A stretch of DNA of 28,064 nucleotides from an uncultured Tessaracoccus sp. (GTDB lineage Bacteria > Actinomycetota > Actinomycetes > Propionibacteriales > Propionibacteriaceae): assembly GCF_947286155.1 (NCBI RefSeq), contig NZ_CAMYPD010000036.1, forward strand, positions 1 through 28,064. Direction: 5' to 3'. The notes beneath the pieces are model-generated. The model worked only from the letters and a program-made list of their open reading frames with translations. It was not told the DNA's origin and did no database searches. Below are positions 22,164-28,064 of the stretch, piece after piece. A program made the translations under genes and the position numbers. Each line of letters starts with the position of its first letter. Position 1 is the stretch's first letter.

Positions 22164-23540
22164 ATGCAGTACATCGCCGAACCCTTCAAGATCAAGATGG
22201 TCGAGCCCATCCGCATGACCACCCGCGAGGAGCGCGAGGAGGCGCTGAAGGCGGCCCACTACAACGCCTTCCTGCTCGAGGCCGACAAGGTCTACATCGA
22301 TCTGCAGACCGACTCCGGCACCGGCGCCATGAGCCAGGAGCAGTGGAGCGCGATGATGCGCGGCGACGAGGCCTACTCCGGCGGCAAGTCGTACTACCGC
22401 CTCGTGGAGGCCGGCAAGGACGTCTTCGGCTACGAGTACATCCAGCCCGTCCACCAGGGCCGCGCCGCAGAGAAGGTGCTCTTCCCGATGCTGATCCAGG
22501 AGGAGGGCCGGTACGTCGTCTCGAACACCTTCTTCGACACCACCCGCGCGCACGTCGGCCTCGCCGGCGGCCACGCCGTCGACTGCGTGTGCCCCGAGGG
22601 CCTGGACACCGCCACCTACGCGGACTTCAAGGGCAACATGGACACCGCCCGCCTCCGCGACCTCATCGCTGAGCACGGCAAGGCCATCGTCGGCATCGTG
22701 ATGACCGTCACCAACAACACGGTCGGCGGCCAGCCCGTCTCCATGGCCAACATGCGCGAGACCTACGAGATCGCCAAGGAAGCCGGCATCCCCGTCGTCA
22801 TCGACGCCGCCCGCTACGCCGAGAACGCCCACTTCATCAAGCAGCGTGAGGAGGGCTACGCCGATGTCAGCCCCAAGGACATCGCCCGCGAGATGTTCAG
22901 CTACGGCGACATCTTCACCATGTCCAGCAAGAAGGACGCCATCGTCAACATGGGCGGCCTCATCGGTGTGAAGGAGGAGGGCCCGCTGGTCGACGCCGTG
23001 AAGTCCCGTGTCATCCCCTTCGAGGGCTACCTCACCTACGGCGGCCTCGCCGGACGTGACCTCGAGGCACTCGCCGTCGGCCTCTACGAGGGCCTCGACG
23101 AGCACTACCTGGCCTACCGCGTCGGCCAGATGGAGTACCTCGCCGCGAAGCTCGACGAGTACGGGATCCCCTACCAGAACCCCGTCGGTGGCCACGCCGT
23201 CTTCGTCGACGCCGGCCGCCTGCTCCCCCACATCCCGTGGAACCAGTACCCGGGCCAGGCGCTCTCCGTGGCGCTCTACCTCGAGGCCGGCATCCGCACC
23301 TGCGACATCGGTTCGTTCCTCATGGACCGCGACCCGTTCACCGGTGAGGAGCAGCAGGCGCCGTTCGAGTTCACCCGACTGGCCGTCCCGCGCCGTGTGT
23401 ACACCCAGGCCCACCTCGACGTCATCGCCGAGGCTCTGAAGAACATCAAGGCGCAGGGCGAGGCCGTCAAGGGCTTCAAGATCGTCAAGGAGCCCAAGGT
23501 GCTGCGCCACTTCACCTCCCATCTCGAGCCCGTGGGCTGA
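22164..23540 (+). CDS. tnaA: Tryptophanase
   Basis: A 458-residue PLP enzyme that splits L-tryptophan to indole, pyruvate and ammonia. The PLP lysine is K257 in MSSKKDA, preceded by K256 of the cation site. The fold-type I landmarks TDSGTGAM, MMRGDEAYSG, HQGRAAE and IDAARYAENAHF are intact. Tyrosine phenol-lyase is the close alternative. Here His449 (LRHFT) matches E. coli TnaA His463 where phenol-lyases have Phe, and GIRTCDIGSF has Ile where they have the substrate-binding Arg (RSMERG), so tryptophanase is favoured. ATG 22164 has AAGGAG 8 bp upstream; an in-frame TTG at 22119 lies in the operator and is rejected. First gene of a three-gene operon with a permease and RidA. Confidence 0.95.
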   Translation: MQYIAEPFKIKMVEPIRMTTREEREEALKAAHYNAFLLEADKVYIDLQTDSGTGAMSQEQWSAMMRGDEAYSGGKSYYRLVEAGKDVFGYEYIQPVHQGRAAEKVLFPMLIQEEGRYVVSNTFFDTTRAHVGLAGGHAVDCVCPEGLDTATYADFKGNMDTARLRDLIAEHGKAIVGIVMTVTNNTVGGQPVSMANMRETYEIAKEAGIPVVIDAARYAENAHFIKQREEGYADVSPKDIAREMFSYGDIFTMSSKKDAIVNMGGLIGVKEEGPLVDAVKSRVIPFEGYLTYGGLAGRDLEALAVGLYEGLDEHYLAYRVGQMEYLAAKLDEYGIPYQNPVGGHAVFVDAGRLLPHIPWNQYPGQALSVALYLEAGIRTCDIGSFLMDRDPFTGEEQQAPFEFTRLAVPRRVYTQAHLDVIAEALKNIKAQGEAVKGFKIVKEPKVLRHFTSHLEPVG

Positions 23541-23565
23541 CGTCCCGCGGAACAGGAGAGTCATC

Positions 23566-24996
23566 GTGAGCACCACCTTGCAACGAGGCGAGGCGAAGGA
23601 GGCCGCCACCGACAGCGGCCTCCACCGCTCCTTGAAGAACCGCCACATCCAGATGATCGCGCTCGGCGGCGCCATCGGCACGGGCCTGTTCTACGGCTCC
23701 GCCACCGGCATCCAGACCGCCGGACCGGGCATCATCCTCGCCTACATCCTGGGCGGCTGCGTGATCTTCTTCGTCATGCGAGCCCTCGGCGAGATGAGCG
23801 TCCACACGCCGGTCTCGGGCGCCTTCAGCTACTACGCGTACCGCAACTGGTCGAAGTTCGCCGGGTTCTTCTCCGGATGGAACTACTGGTTCAACTACAT
23901 CCTGGTGTCGATGGCAGAGCTGGCCGTCGTCGGCACCTACATCAACTTCTGGTTCCCCCAGGTCCCGACGTGGCTCACCGCAGCCGTGTTCCTCTTCGTG
24001 ATCACGGCCATCAACCTCATCGACGTCAAGGCGTACGGCGAGTTCGAGTTCTGGTTCGCGATCGTGAAGGTCGTCGCCATCTGCGCGATGATCCTCTTCG
24101 GCCTGGCCATGATCCTCTTCGGCATCGGCAACAGCGGCGATCCGATCGGGTTCAGCAACCTCTGGGCCCACGGCGGCCTCCTGCCGCAGGGCCTCACCGG
24201 ACTGGCCCTGTGCTTCGTCGTGGTGATGTTCAGCTTCGGCGGCGTCGAGCTCATCGGCATCACCGCCGGCGAGGCGGACAACCCCCAGAAGTCGATCCCC
24301 AAGGCCATCAACCAGGTCGTCTACCGAATCCTCATCTTCTACATCGGCGCCATGATCGTGATCCTCGCGATCTTCCCCTGGACCGGCATCGACGGCAAGA
24401 TGAGCCCCTTCGTGGCGATCTTCGACGGCATCGGCATCGCGGGCGCCGCCCACGTCCTGAACGTGGTCGTCCTCTCCGCGGCGGCATCGGCCTACAACTC
24501 GGGCCTCTACGCCAACGGCCGCATGCTCTACTCCCTGTCACAGCAGGGCAACGCACCGAAGTTCCTGGGCAAGCTCAACCGCTCGGGCGCACCGGTCAAC
24601 GCCGTGCTCGTCTCGTCGGCCGTCACCTCGGTGGCTGTCGTCCTGGCCTTCCTCTTCCCGGACCAGGTCTTCCTGTACCTGATCTCGGTGGCGCTGGCCG
24701 CGGGCATCATCAACTGGGTCATGGTGATCGTCACCCAGATGCTGTTCCGCCGCCGCATCGGCGCCGAGAACGTCTCCCTGCTGAAGTTCAAGATGCCGCT
24801 CTACCCGGTGTCCAACGTGGTCGTGCTCGTCGCACTGGTCTCGCTCTTCATCGGCATGGCGTTCATGCCCGACTACCGGATGGCCACCATCGTCGGCCCG
24901 ATCTGGATCGTCGCCCTCAGCGTCGCGTACTTCCTGAAGTCACGAGGCGGGGGCAACCGGGAAACCGCCAAGGAAGCGGCCCGCGAGGCACAGTAG
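23566..24996 (+). CDS. Amino acid permease of the APC superfamily (AAT family)
   Basis: A 476-residue permease with about 12 membrane helices. The N-terminal HIQMIALGGAIGTGLFYGSA and the MRALGEMSVHTPVSGAFSYY segment are typical of the AAT amino acid transporter family (AroP, PheP, GabP, ProY and others); FSFGGVELIGITAGEADNP is the conserved helix 6 region. Its position 25 bp after tnaA suggests it imports tryptophan, possibly with other aromatic amino acids; substrate cannot be read from sequence. E. coli uses a different family (TnaB) for this. GTG 23566 follows AGGAGAG. Confidence 0.93.
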   Translation: MSTTLQRGEAKEAATDSGLHRSLKNRHIQMIALGGAIGTGLFYGSATGIQTAGPGIILAYILGGCVIFFVMRALGEMSVHTPVSGAFSYYAYRNWSKFAGFFSGWNYWFNYILVSMAELAVVGTYINFWFPQVPTWLTAAVFLFVITAINLIDVKAYGEFEFWFAIVKVVAICAMILFGLAMILFGIGNSGDPIGFSNLWAHGGLLPQGLTGLALCFVVVMFSFGGVELIGITAGEADNPQKSIPKAINQVVYRILIFYIGAMIVILAIFPWTGIDGKMSPFVAIFDGIGIAGAAHVLNVVVLSAAASAYNSGLYANGRMLYSLSQQGNAPKFLGKLNRSGAPVNAVLVSSAVTSVAVVLAFLFPDQVFLYLISVALAAGIINWVMVIVTQMLFRRRIGAENVSLLKFKMPLYPVSNVVVLVALVSLFIGMAFMPDYRMATIVGPIWIVALSVAYFLKSRGGGNRETAKEAAREAQ

Positions 24997-25009
24997 TCTC
25001 GACCACACC

Positions 25010-25031
25010 GGTGGGCCGACGTCGGCCCACC
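25010..25031. promoter_or_regulatory. Perfect 22-bp palindrome between permease and ridA
   Basis: GTGGGCCGACGTCGGCCCAC (25011-25030) is flanked by a matching G and C, giving 22 bp of unbroken dyad symmetry. It lies 13 bp after the permease stop and before the ridA ribosome site. In RNA it would form a tight hairpin around GACGTC and could lower or protect ridA expression; as DNA it could be a protein site. Confidence 0.5.
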
Positions 25032-25050
25032 ACCACCCCAGGAGGAAAGC

Positions 25051-25422
25051 ATGGAGATCATCAGCACCGACGCCGCCCCGGCAGCGATCGGCCCGTACTC
25101 GCAGGCGGTCCGCGTGGGCGACTTCGTCTACGCCTCGGGCGCCATCCCCCTCACCCCGGACGGTGTGCAGGTGGCCGGTGACAGCGCGGCCCAGGCACGG
25201 CAGTGCCTGGACAACGTGGAGGCCGTGCTCGCCGCTGCTGGCCTGACGCTGGCCAACGTCGTGAAGACCACCGTGTTCCTGACGAACATGGACGACTTCG
25301 CCGCGGTCAACGAGGTCTACGGCTCGCGGTTCGCCGAGCCGTACCCGGCCCGCTCCGCAGTCGCCGTCGCCGCCCTGCCGAAGGGCGTCAACGTCGAGAT
25401 CGAGGTCATCGCGAAGGCCTGA
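25051..25422 (+). CDS. ridA: RidA-family enamine/imine deaminase
   Basis: A 123-residue RidA (YjgF/YER057c/UK114) protein. The motif PARSAVAVAALPKG contains the catalytic arginine that holds the substrate carboxylate, and the N-terminal AAPAAIGPYSQAVRVGDFVYASG is the family signature. RidA hydrolyses 2-aminoacrylate and related enamines to 2-oxoacids and ammonia. Tryptophanase makes enzyme-bound aminoacrylate that can leak, so its position in this operon is functionally sensible. ATG 25051 has AGGAGG 6 bp upstream. Confidence 0.95.
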   Translation: MEIISTDAAPAAIGPYSQAVRVGDFVYASGAIPLTPDGVQVAGDSAAQARQCLDNVEAVLAAAGLTLANVVKTTVFLTNMDDFAAVNEVYGSRFAEPYPARSAVAVAALPKGVNVEIEVIAKA

Positions 25423-25429
25423 GCGCACC

Positions 25430-25477
25430 CAAGGATCAAGCCCTGTTGCGGTTTCCCGCAACAGGGCTTGATCCTTG
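25430..25477. terminator. Perfect 22-bp stem terminator between convergent transcripts
   Basis: Arms of 22 nt (25430-25451 and 25456-25477; CAAGGATCAAGCCCTGTTGC plus GG) are exactly complementary around a 4-nt TTTC loop. It ends the tna operon on the plus strand and the nnr gene (stop at 25492) on the minus strand. Uridine tracts are short, so the very long stem probably does the work in both directions. Confidence 0.85.
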
Positions 25478-25491
25478 TCTCCGGGCGCGCT

Positions 25492-26868
25492 TCAGTGGGC
25501 GGCGAGCTCCGCGACGACGTACGCCATCTCCACCGCGATCCGATCGGGAGGGAACGGACCCGGGAGCCGAGCCGCCGCCATCGCCTGCAGACTCGCCGCG
25601 ACGACGCCCGCCCGCCACGCCGGCAGCCCAGCGGCCAGCAGCGCTCCGCAGCTGCCCGCCAGCACGTCCCCCGAACCAGCCTGCCCGGTCCACGCCGGAC
25701 CGCCGACCGCGATCGTCGCCCGGCCCGACGGCTCGGCCGCCACCTGCGTGGCCCCCTTGAGCAGCACCGTGGCCCCGGTGCGCGCGGCGGCCGACCGGGC
25801 CGAGCCCACCGGATCCGCCTCCACCTGCGCTCGCTCGACGCCGAGCAGCGTCGCCAGCTCGCCGGCGTGCGGAGTGAGGAGCCATCCCTCCATGCCGACC
25901 TCCGGGAGGCATCGAAGGGCCTCCGCGTCGGCGACGACGGGCACCCCCGCCTCGACGGCGCGGGCCATGCGCGCGGGATCGGGGCCGCCCCACCCGGAGC
26001 CGACGACGAGGGCCTGCACCCGCCCCTGCCCCAGGACCACGCTGGGGCGGCGACCCAGCACGAGCTCCCCCGGCACCGGCCCGAGCTGCCGCACCATGCC
26101 CGTGCCGGCGTGCAGCGCGCCCTCGATCCCGAGCAGCGCGGCGCCCGGGTAGTCGGCGGAACCGGTGTCCAGCCCGACGACGCCGCGGGTGTACTTGTGA
26201 CTCTCCGGCCCGGGGACGGGCAGCCAGACCGCGACGTCGGAGGCTTCGGCCACGCGGAGGTCGTCGTCGGGCACCGGGATGCCGATGTCCGCCACCACGA
26301 CGTCGCCGCACCGGGATGCCGCGGGTTGGAGGACGTGGCAGGGCTTGCGGGCCGCGAAGGTCAGCGTGCGGGTGGTGTGGAAGGACTCCCCCGGCCTCGC
26401 CGCGTCGGCGTCCAGCCCGCTGGGCAGGTCGACGGCCAGTACCGGGACCTCGAGGTCGCGGGCCGCGCGGGCGAAGAGGGCGACGTCGTCGGGCAGACCG
26501 GGCCGGGCGCCGATGCCGGTGAAGGCGTCGACGACCACCCCCACCTCGTCGAGCGCGCGCGTCGCGCAGGCGGCGTCCACCTCCTCGCAGCCGGCTGCCC
26601 TGGCGGCGTCGAGTCCGGACGCGTGAGCCCGACCCGCGGCGAGCCAGAGCAGCACGCGCCGCTCGGCGGCGAGTTCGGCGGCCGCGAAGAGCCCGTCGCC
26701 GCCGTTGTTGCCCGGGCCCACCACCACGAGGACGTCCCCGTCGAACGAGCGTGCCGCCTCCGCGACGGCGGCTGCGGCGCGCTGCATGAGCGGGACACCG
26801 TCGTCGAGGAACGGCTGCTCGAGCGAACGCATGCGCTCGGCCGTCACGACGGGCCTCAAGACTCGCAC
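25492..26868 (-). CDS. nnr: Bifunctional NAD(P)HX epimerase/dehydratase
   Basis: A 458-residue metabolite repair enzyme that restores hydrated NADH and NADPH. The N-terminal YjeF_N epimerase domain (about 1-205) shows VVVGPGNNGGDG and the IGARPGLPDD and PVLAVDLPSGLDAD motifs. The C-terminal ribokinase-like dehydratase domain (about 215-455) shows LTPHAGELATLLG, LLKGATQVAA and GQAGSGDVLAG. The first in-frame start is GTG 26868, overlapping the end of acpS by 13 bp; TTG 26859 is nearly as likely. Pairing with acpS is a common actinobacterial order. Its GC content is visibly higher than that of the importer region. Confidence 0.93.
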   Translation of the reverse strand: MRVLRPVVTAERMRSLEQPFLDDGVPLMQRAAAAVAEAARSFDGDVLVVVGPGNNGGDGLFAAAELAAERRVLLWLAAGRAHASGLDAARAAGCEEVDAACATRALDEVGVVVDAFTGIGARPGLPDDVALFARAARDLEVPVLAVDLPSGLDADAARPGESFHTTRTLTFAARKPCHVLQPAASRCGDVVVADIGIPVPDDDLRVAEASDVAVWLPVPGPESHKYTRGVVGLDTGSADYPGAALLGIEGALHAGTGMVRQLGPVPGELVLGRRPSVVLGQGRVQALVVGSGWGGPDPARMARAVEAGVPVVADAEALRCLPEVGMEGWLLTPHAGELATLLGVERAQVEADPVGSARSAAARTGATVLLKGATQVAAEPSGRATIAVGGPAWTGQAGSGDVLAGSCGALLAAGLPAWRAGVVAASLQAMAAARLPGPFPPDRIAVEMAYVVAELAAH

Positions 26869-27206
26869 ACCACCATCGCGGTGGCGAATCCACCGTCGTG
26901 CGACAAGGACAGATGCACATGCTGCACGCCGAGCTCGTCGAGGCGCTGCGCGACGGTGCCCGTGCATCGAAATGAGGGGCGACGGTGCTCGTCGCGGACC
27001 ACTTCGCAGTCCAACCAGCGCAGTCCCCCAGGCGCGCCGAGCGCCTTGGCGAGGGCTTCTTTGGCTGCGAAGCGGGCCGCACGCGACTCCATCGAAAGCC
27101 CCTGCTCGTCGGGCGTGAGCAGCCTCGTGGCCAGCCCGGGGTTCCGGGTGAGGGCAGCATCGAAGCGTTCGACGGCGACGAGGTCGGTTCCGATTCCCAC
27201 AATCAT
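26856..27206 (-). CDS. acpS: Holo-[acyl-carrier-protein] synthase AcpS
   Basis: A 116-residue phosphopantetheinyl transferase that converts apo-ACP to holo-ACP for fatty acid synthesis. The magnesium ligands are D8 (GTDLV) and E50 (ARFAAKEALAKALG), and the C-terminal HLSLSHDGGFATAMV is typical. ATG 27206 appears leaderless (TAGGCT 7 bp upstream). The gene is cotranscribed with nnr, whose start overlaps its 3' end. Confidence 0.96.
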   Translation of the reverse strand: MIVGIGTDLVAVERFDAALTRNPGLATRLLTPDEQGLSMESRAARFAAKEALAKALGAPGGLRWLDCEVVRDEHRRPSFRCTGTVAQRLDELGVQHVHLSLSHDGGFATAMVVCES

Positions 27207-27213
27207 GCGTGGA

Positions 27214-27219
27214 AGCCTA
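27214..27219 (-). promoter_or_regulatory. -10 element of a leaderless promoter for acpS-nnr
   Basis: Minus-strand TAGGCT, then 7 bases (TCCACGC), then the acpS ATG, with no ribosome site between. Confidence 0.5.
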
Positions 27220-27315
27220 GCTGTTGTGCTCCGTGAGGTTGGCTACTCGCCTGGCTGGTGGTTGGCCATGAAGTGCGTTGGTAGCTGAAGCCCTATCGCC
27301 CAATCACGCCGGCGC

Positions 27316-27341
27316 AGCCGGGTGGGGCAGGACCGGCTTTT
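27316..27341. terminator. Weak hairpin after the lipoprotein gene
   Basis: AGCCGG (27316-27321) and CCGGCT (27333-27338) form a stem; on the plus strand it is followed by TTT. It lies just past the end of the minus-strand lipoprotein gene and before the acpS promoter. Only a weak candidate for ending the lipoprotein transcript. Confidence 0.3.
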
Positions 27342-27345
27342 AGGC

Positions 27346-28030
27346 TCAGTCGTTCGCGTAGTACTCGACGGCCTTGCGCAACTCCTCCACGACCTGCTCC
27401 TGCGTCACCCCATCGCCGGCATAGCTCAGGGTGATCACCCCGTCATCGGCAGCCACTGCACACAACGTGTCGTCCGGAATACAACTTGCGAAACCCACCG
27501 ACTTCAACGGACCCTCAACCCGAGCCAACGTTTCGTACAGGCCATAACTCCCGACCTCAACCGACAGATCATACGCTTCGCTCACACCCATCGTCTCGCT
27601 GTAGTACACAGACCGCCATTGCGTGCGTTCCCTGACGTCCTGCACGGGAAGCCCACCCAACTCCGACGGGTACCCCGACGGCAGCACACCATCGAACAAA
27701 GACGCAAACACCACCGGCGGCGGCGAGCCCCCAAACACATCCAACGTCTCGTCAAACTCCGCCAACACCGGCGCAGGCCACCTCGGATCCTCCACCACCA
27801 TCGGCCCAGAAGACGAACCAGAAGGCTCCTCCGACGATCGACCCACCGACGACTCCGAAGCCCCCGACGTAGACTCCCCCGATGCCTCAGGCGACGGACC
27901 CACCGAGGCCCCCCCTCCCAGACGACGGTTCCACCCCCGAACCCGAACCACAAGCAACCAGCCCCACAACAGACACCACGGCCAGCACCCCCATTGATGC
28001 CCGCATCCACCGCGCCTTAGTCGTTCGCAT
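27346..28030 (-). pseudogene. Small lipoprotein gene interrupted at a seven-G tract (frameshift or phase switch)
   Basis: From ATG 28030 the sequence encodes a lipoprotein signal (MRTTKARWMRASMG, then VLAVVSVVGLVAC with lipobox Cys27) and a Gly/Ser linker. At about codon 40 a run of seven G residues (C tract on the plus strand at 27909-27915) puts it out of frame, and it stops at 27887 after 47 residues. With six G residues it would continue as a 227-residue protein: a Ser/Glu-rich linker, then a folded domain (about 85-227) with two cysteines and the end EELRKAVEYYAND. I do not recognise the domain. GGTGGAG just before ATG 28030 is a good ribosome site. It may be a phase-variable gene, a decayed gene or an assembly error. 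The neighbour upstream ends EFYAND, so the two are paralogues. Confidence 0.7.
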
Positions 28031-28064
28031 AAAACTCCACCAACTTACCCAACTCCGCCACCAT
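28017..28064 (-). CDS. C-terminal end of a paralogous lipoprotein gene (partial)
   Basis: Only the last 15 codons are in the window (VAELGKLVEFYAND, stop TAA at 28017), running off the right edge. They match the end of the next gene (EELRKAVEYYAND), so a tandem pair of related proteins is likely. It overlaps the downstream start by 14 bp, which couples their translation. Confidence 0.6.
   Translation of the reverse strand: MVAELGKLVEFYAND

Noticed and set aside
22164..23540. Tyrosine phenol-lyase instead of tryptophanase
   Set aside because: His449 and the Ile in GIRTCDIGSF match tryptophanases; phenol-lyases have Phe and Arg at these places.
27346..27969. A TTG-started 207-residue protein beginning MWGWLLVV as the true lipoprotein
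   Set aside because: It has no ribosome site and no signal peptide; the proper lipoprotein start is in another frame from ATG 28030 and meets this frame at the G tract.

Overview
This is a high-GC window (roughly 65% by eye) from an actinobacterium. The chromosomal housekeeping genes, tsaE-tsaB-rimI-tsaD with 4-bp ATGA overlaps, nnr next to acpS, and an MgtA/PimB-like mannosyltransferase, fit Actinomycetota. So do TIGR03769-type surface domains, a TAT-exported DyP peroxidase beside a PCu(A)C copper chaperone, and several apparently leaderless genes. A tryptophanase locus together with this gene content would suit Propionibacteriaceae, but that is an inference without a marker gene. No rRNA, tRNA, CRISPR array or transposase gene was found.

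Layout. 1-1540: a 5'-deleted remnant of a second biotin synthase gene, then intact bioB behind a palindromic BioQ-like operator. 1550-4151 (minus): a THUMP-like methyltransferase, a membrane-tethered EEP-family phosphohydrolase and a MutT-like Nudix hydrolase. 4152-6893: an accessory island in which one secreted surface protein gene, with a candidate Zur box, is flanked on both sides by arrays of about 40-bp palindromic repeats and by two long hairpin elements. One repeat supplies the stop codon and cuts off the LPXTG anchor. 6894-13138 (minus): a peptide ABC importer operon, substrate-binding protein, DppB, DppC and fused DppDF, where DppB carries about six extra membrane segments. 13352-16363 (minus): the t6A tRNA modification cluster, including a GNAT-TsaE fusion. 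16421-19406 (minus): a DEAD-box RNA helicase and the mannosyltransferase. 19603-21330: divergent PCu(A)C and DyP genes sharing a 36-bp spacer with back-to-back leaderless promoters. 21340-25477: a tryptophan catabolic module, a YheO-family regulator divergent from tnaA-permease-ridA, closed by a 22-bp perfect terminator stem. 25492-27206 (minus): bifunctional NAD(P)HX repair enzyme and AcpS. 27346-28064 (minus): two tandem paralogous small lipoprotein genes. The first is broken or switched at a run of seven G residues; the second is cut by the window edge.

How the parts work together. The tna module imports an amino acid, splits tryptophan to indole, pyruvate and ammonia, and has RidA beside it, which would hydrolyse the 2-aminoacrylate made by the lyase. 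The regulator and operon promoters overlap at one TCAAC-N5-GTTGA palindrome, with an identical palindrome at the tna start site. The most unusual signals are the repeat-truncated LPXTG protein inside its repeat island, the family of three long hairpins with unrelated but perfectly or nearly perfectly self-complementary arms, the poly-G lipoprotein, and the twin tna operators.
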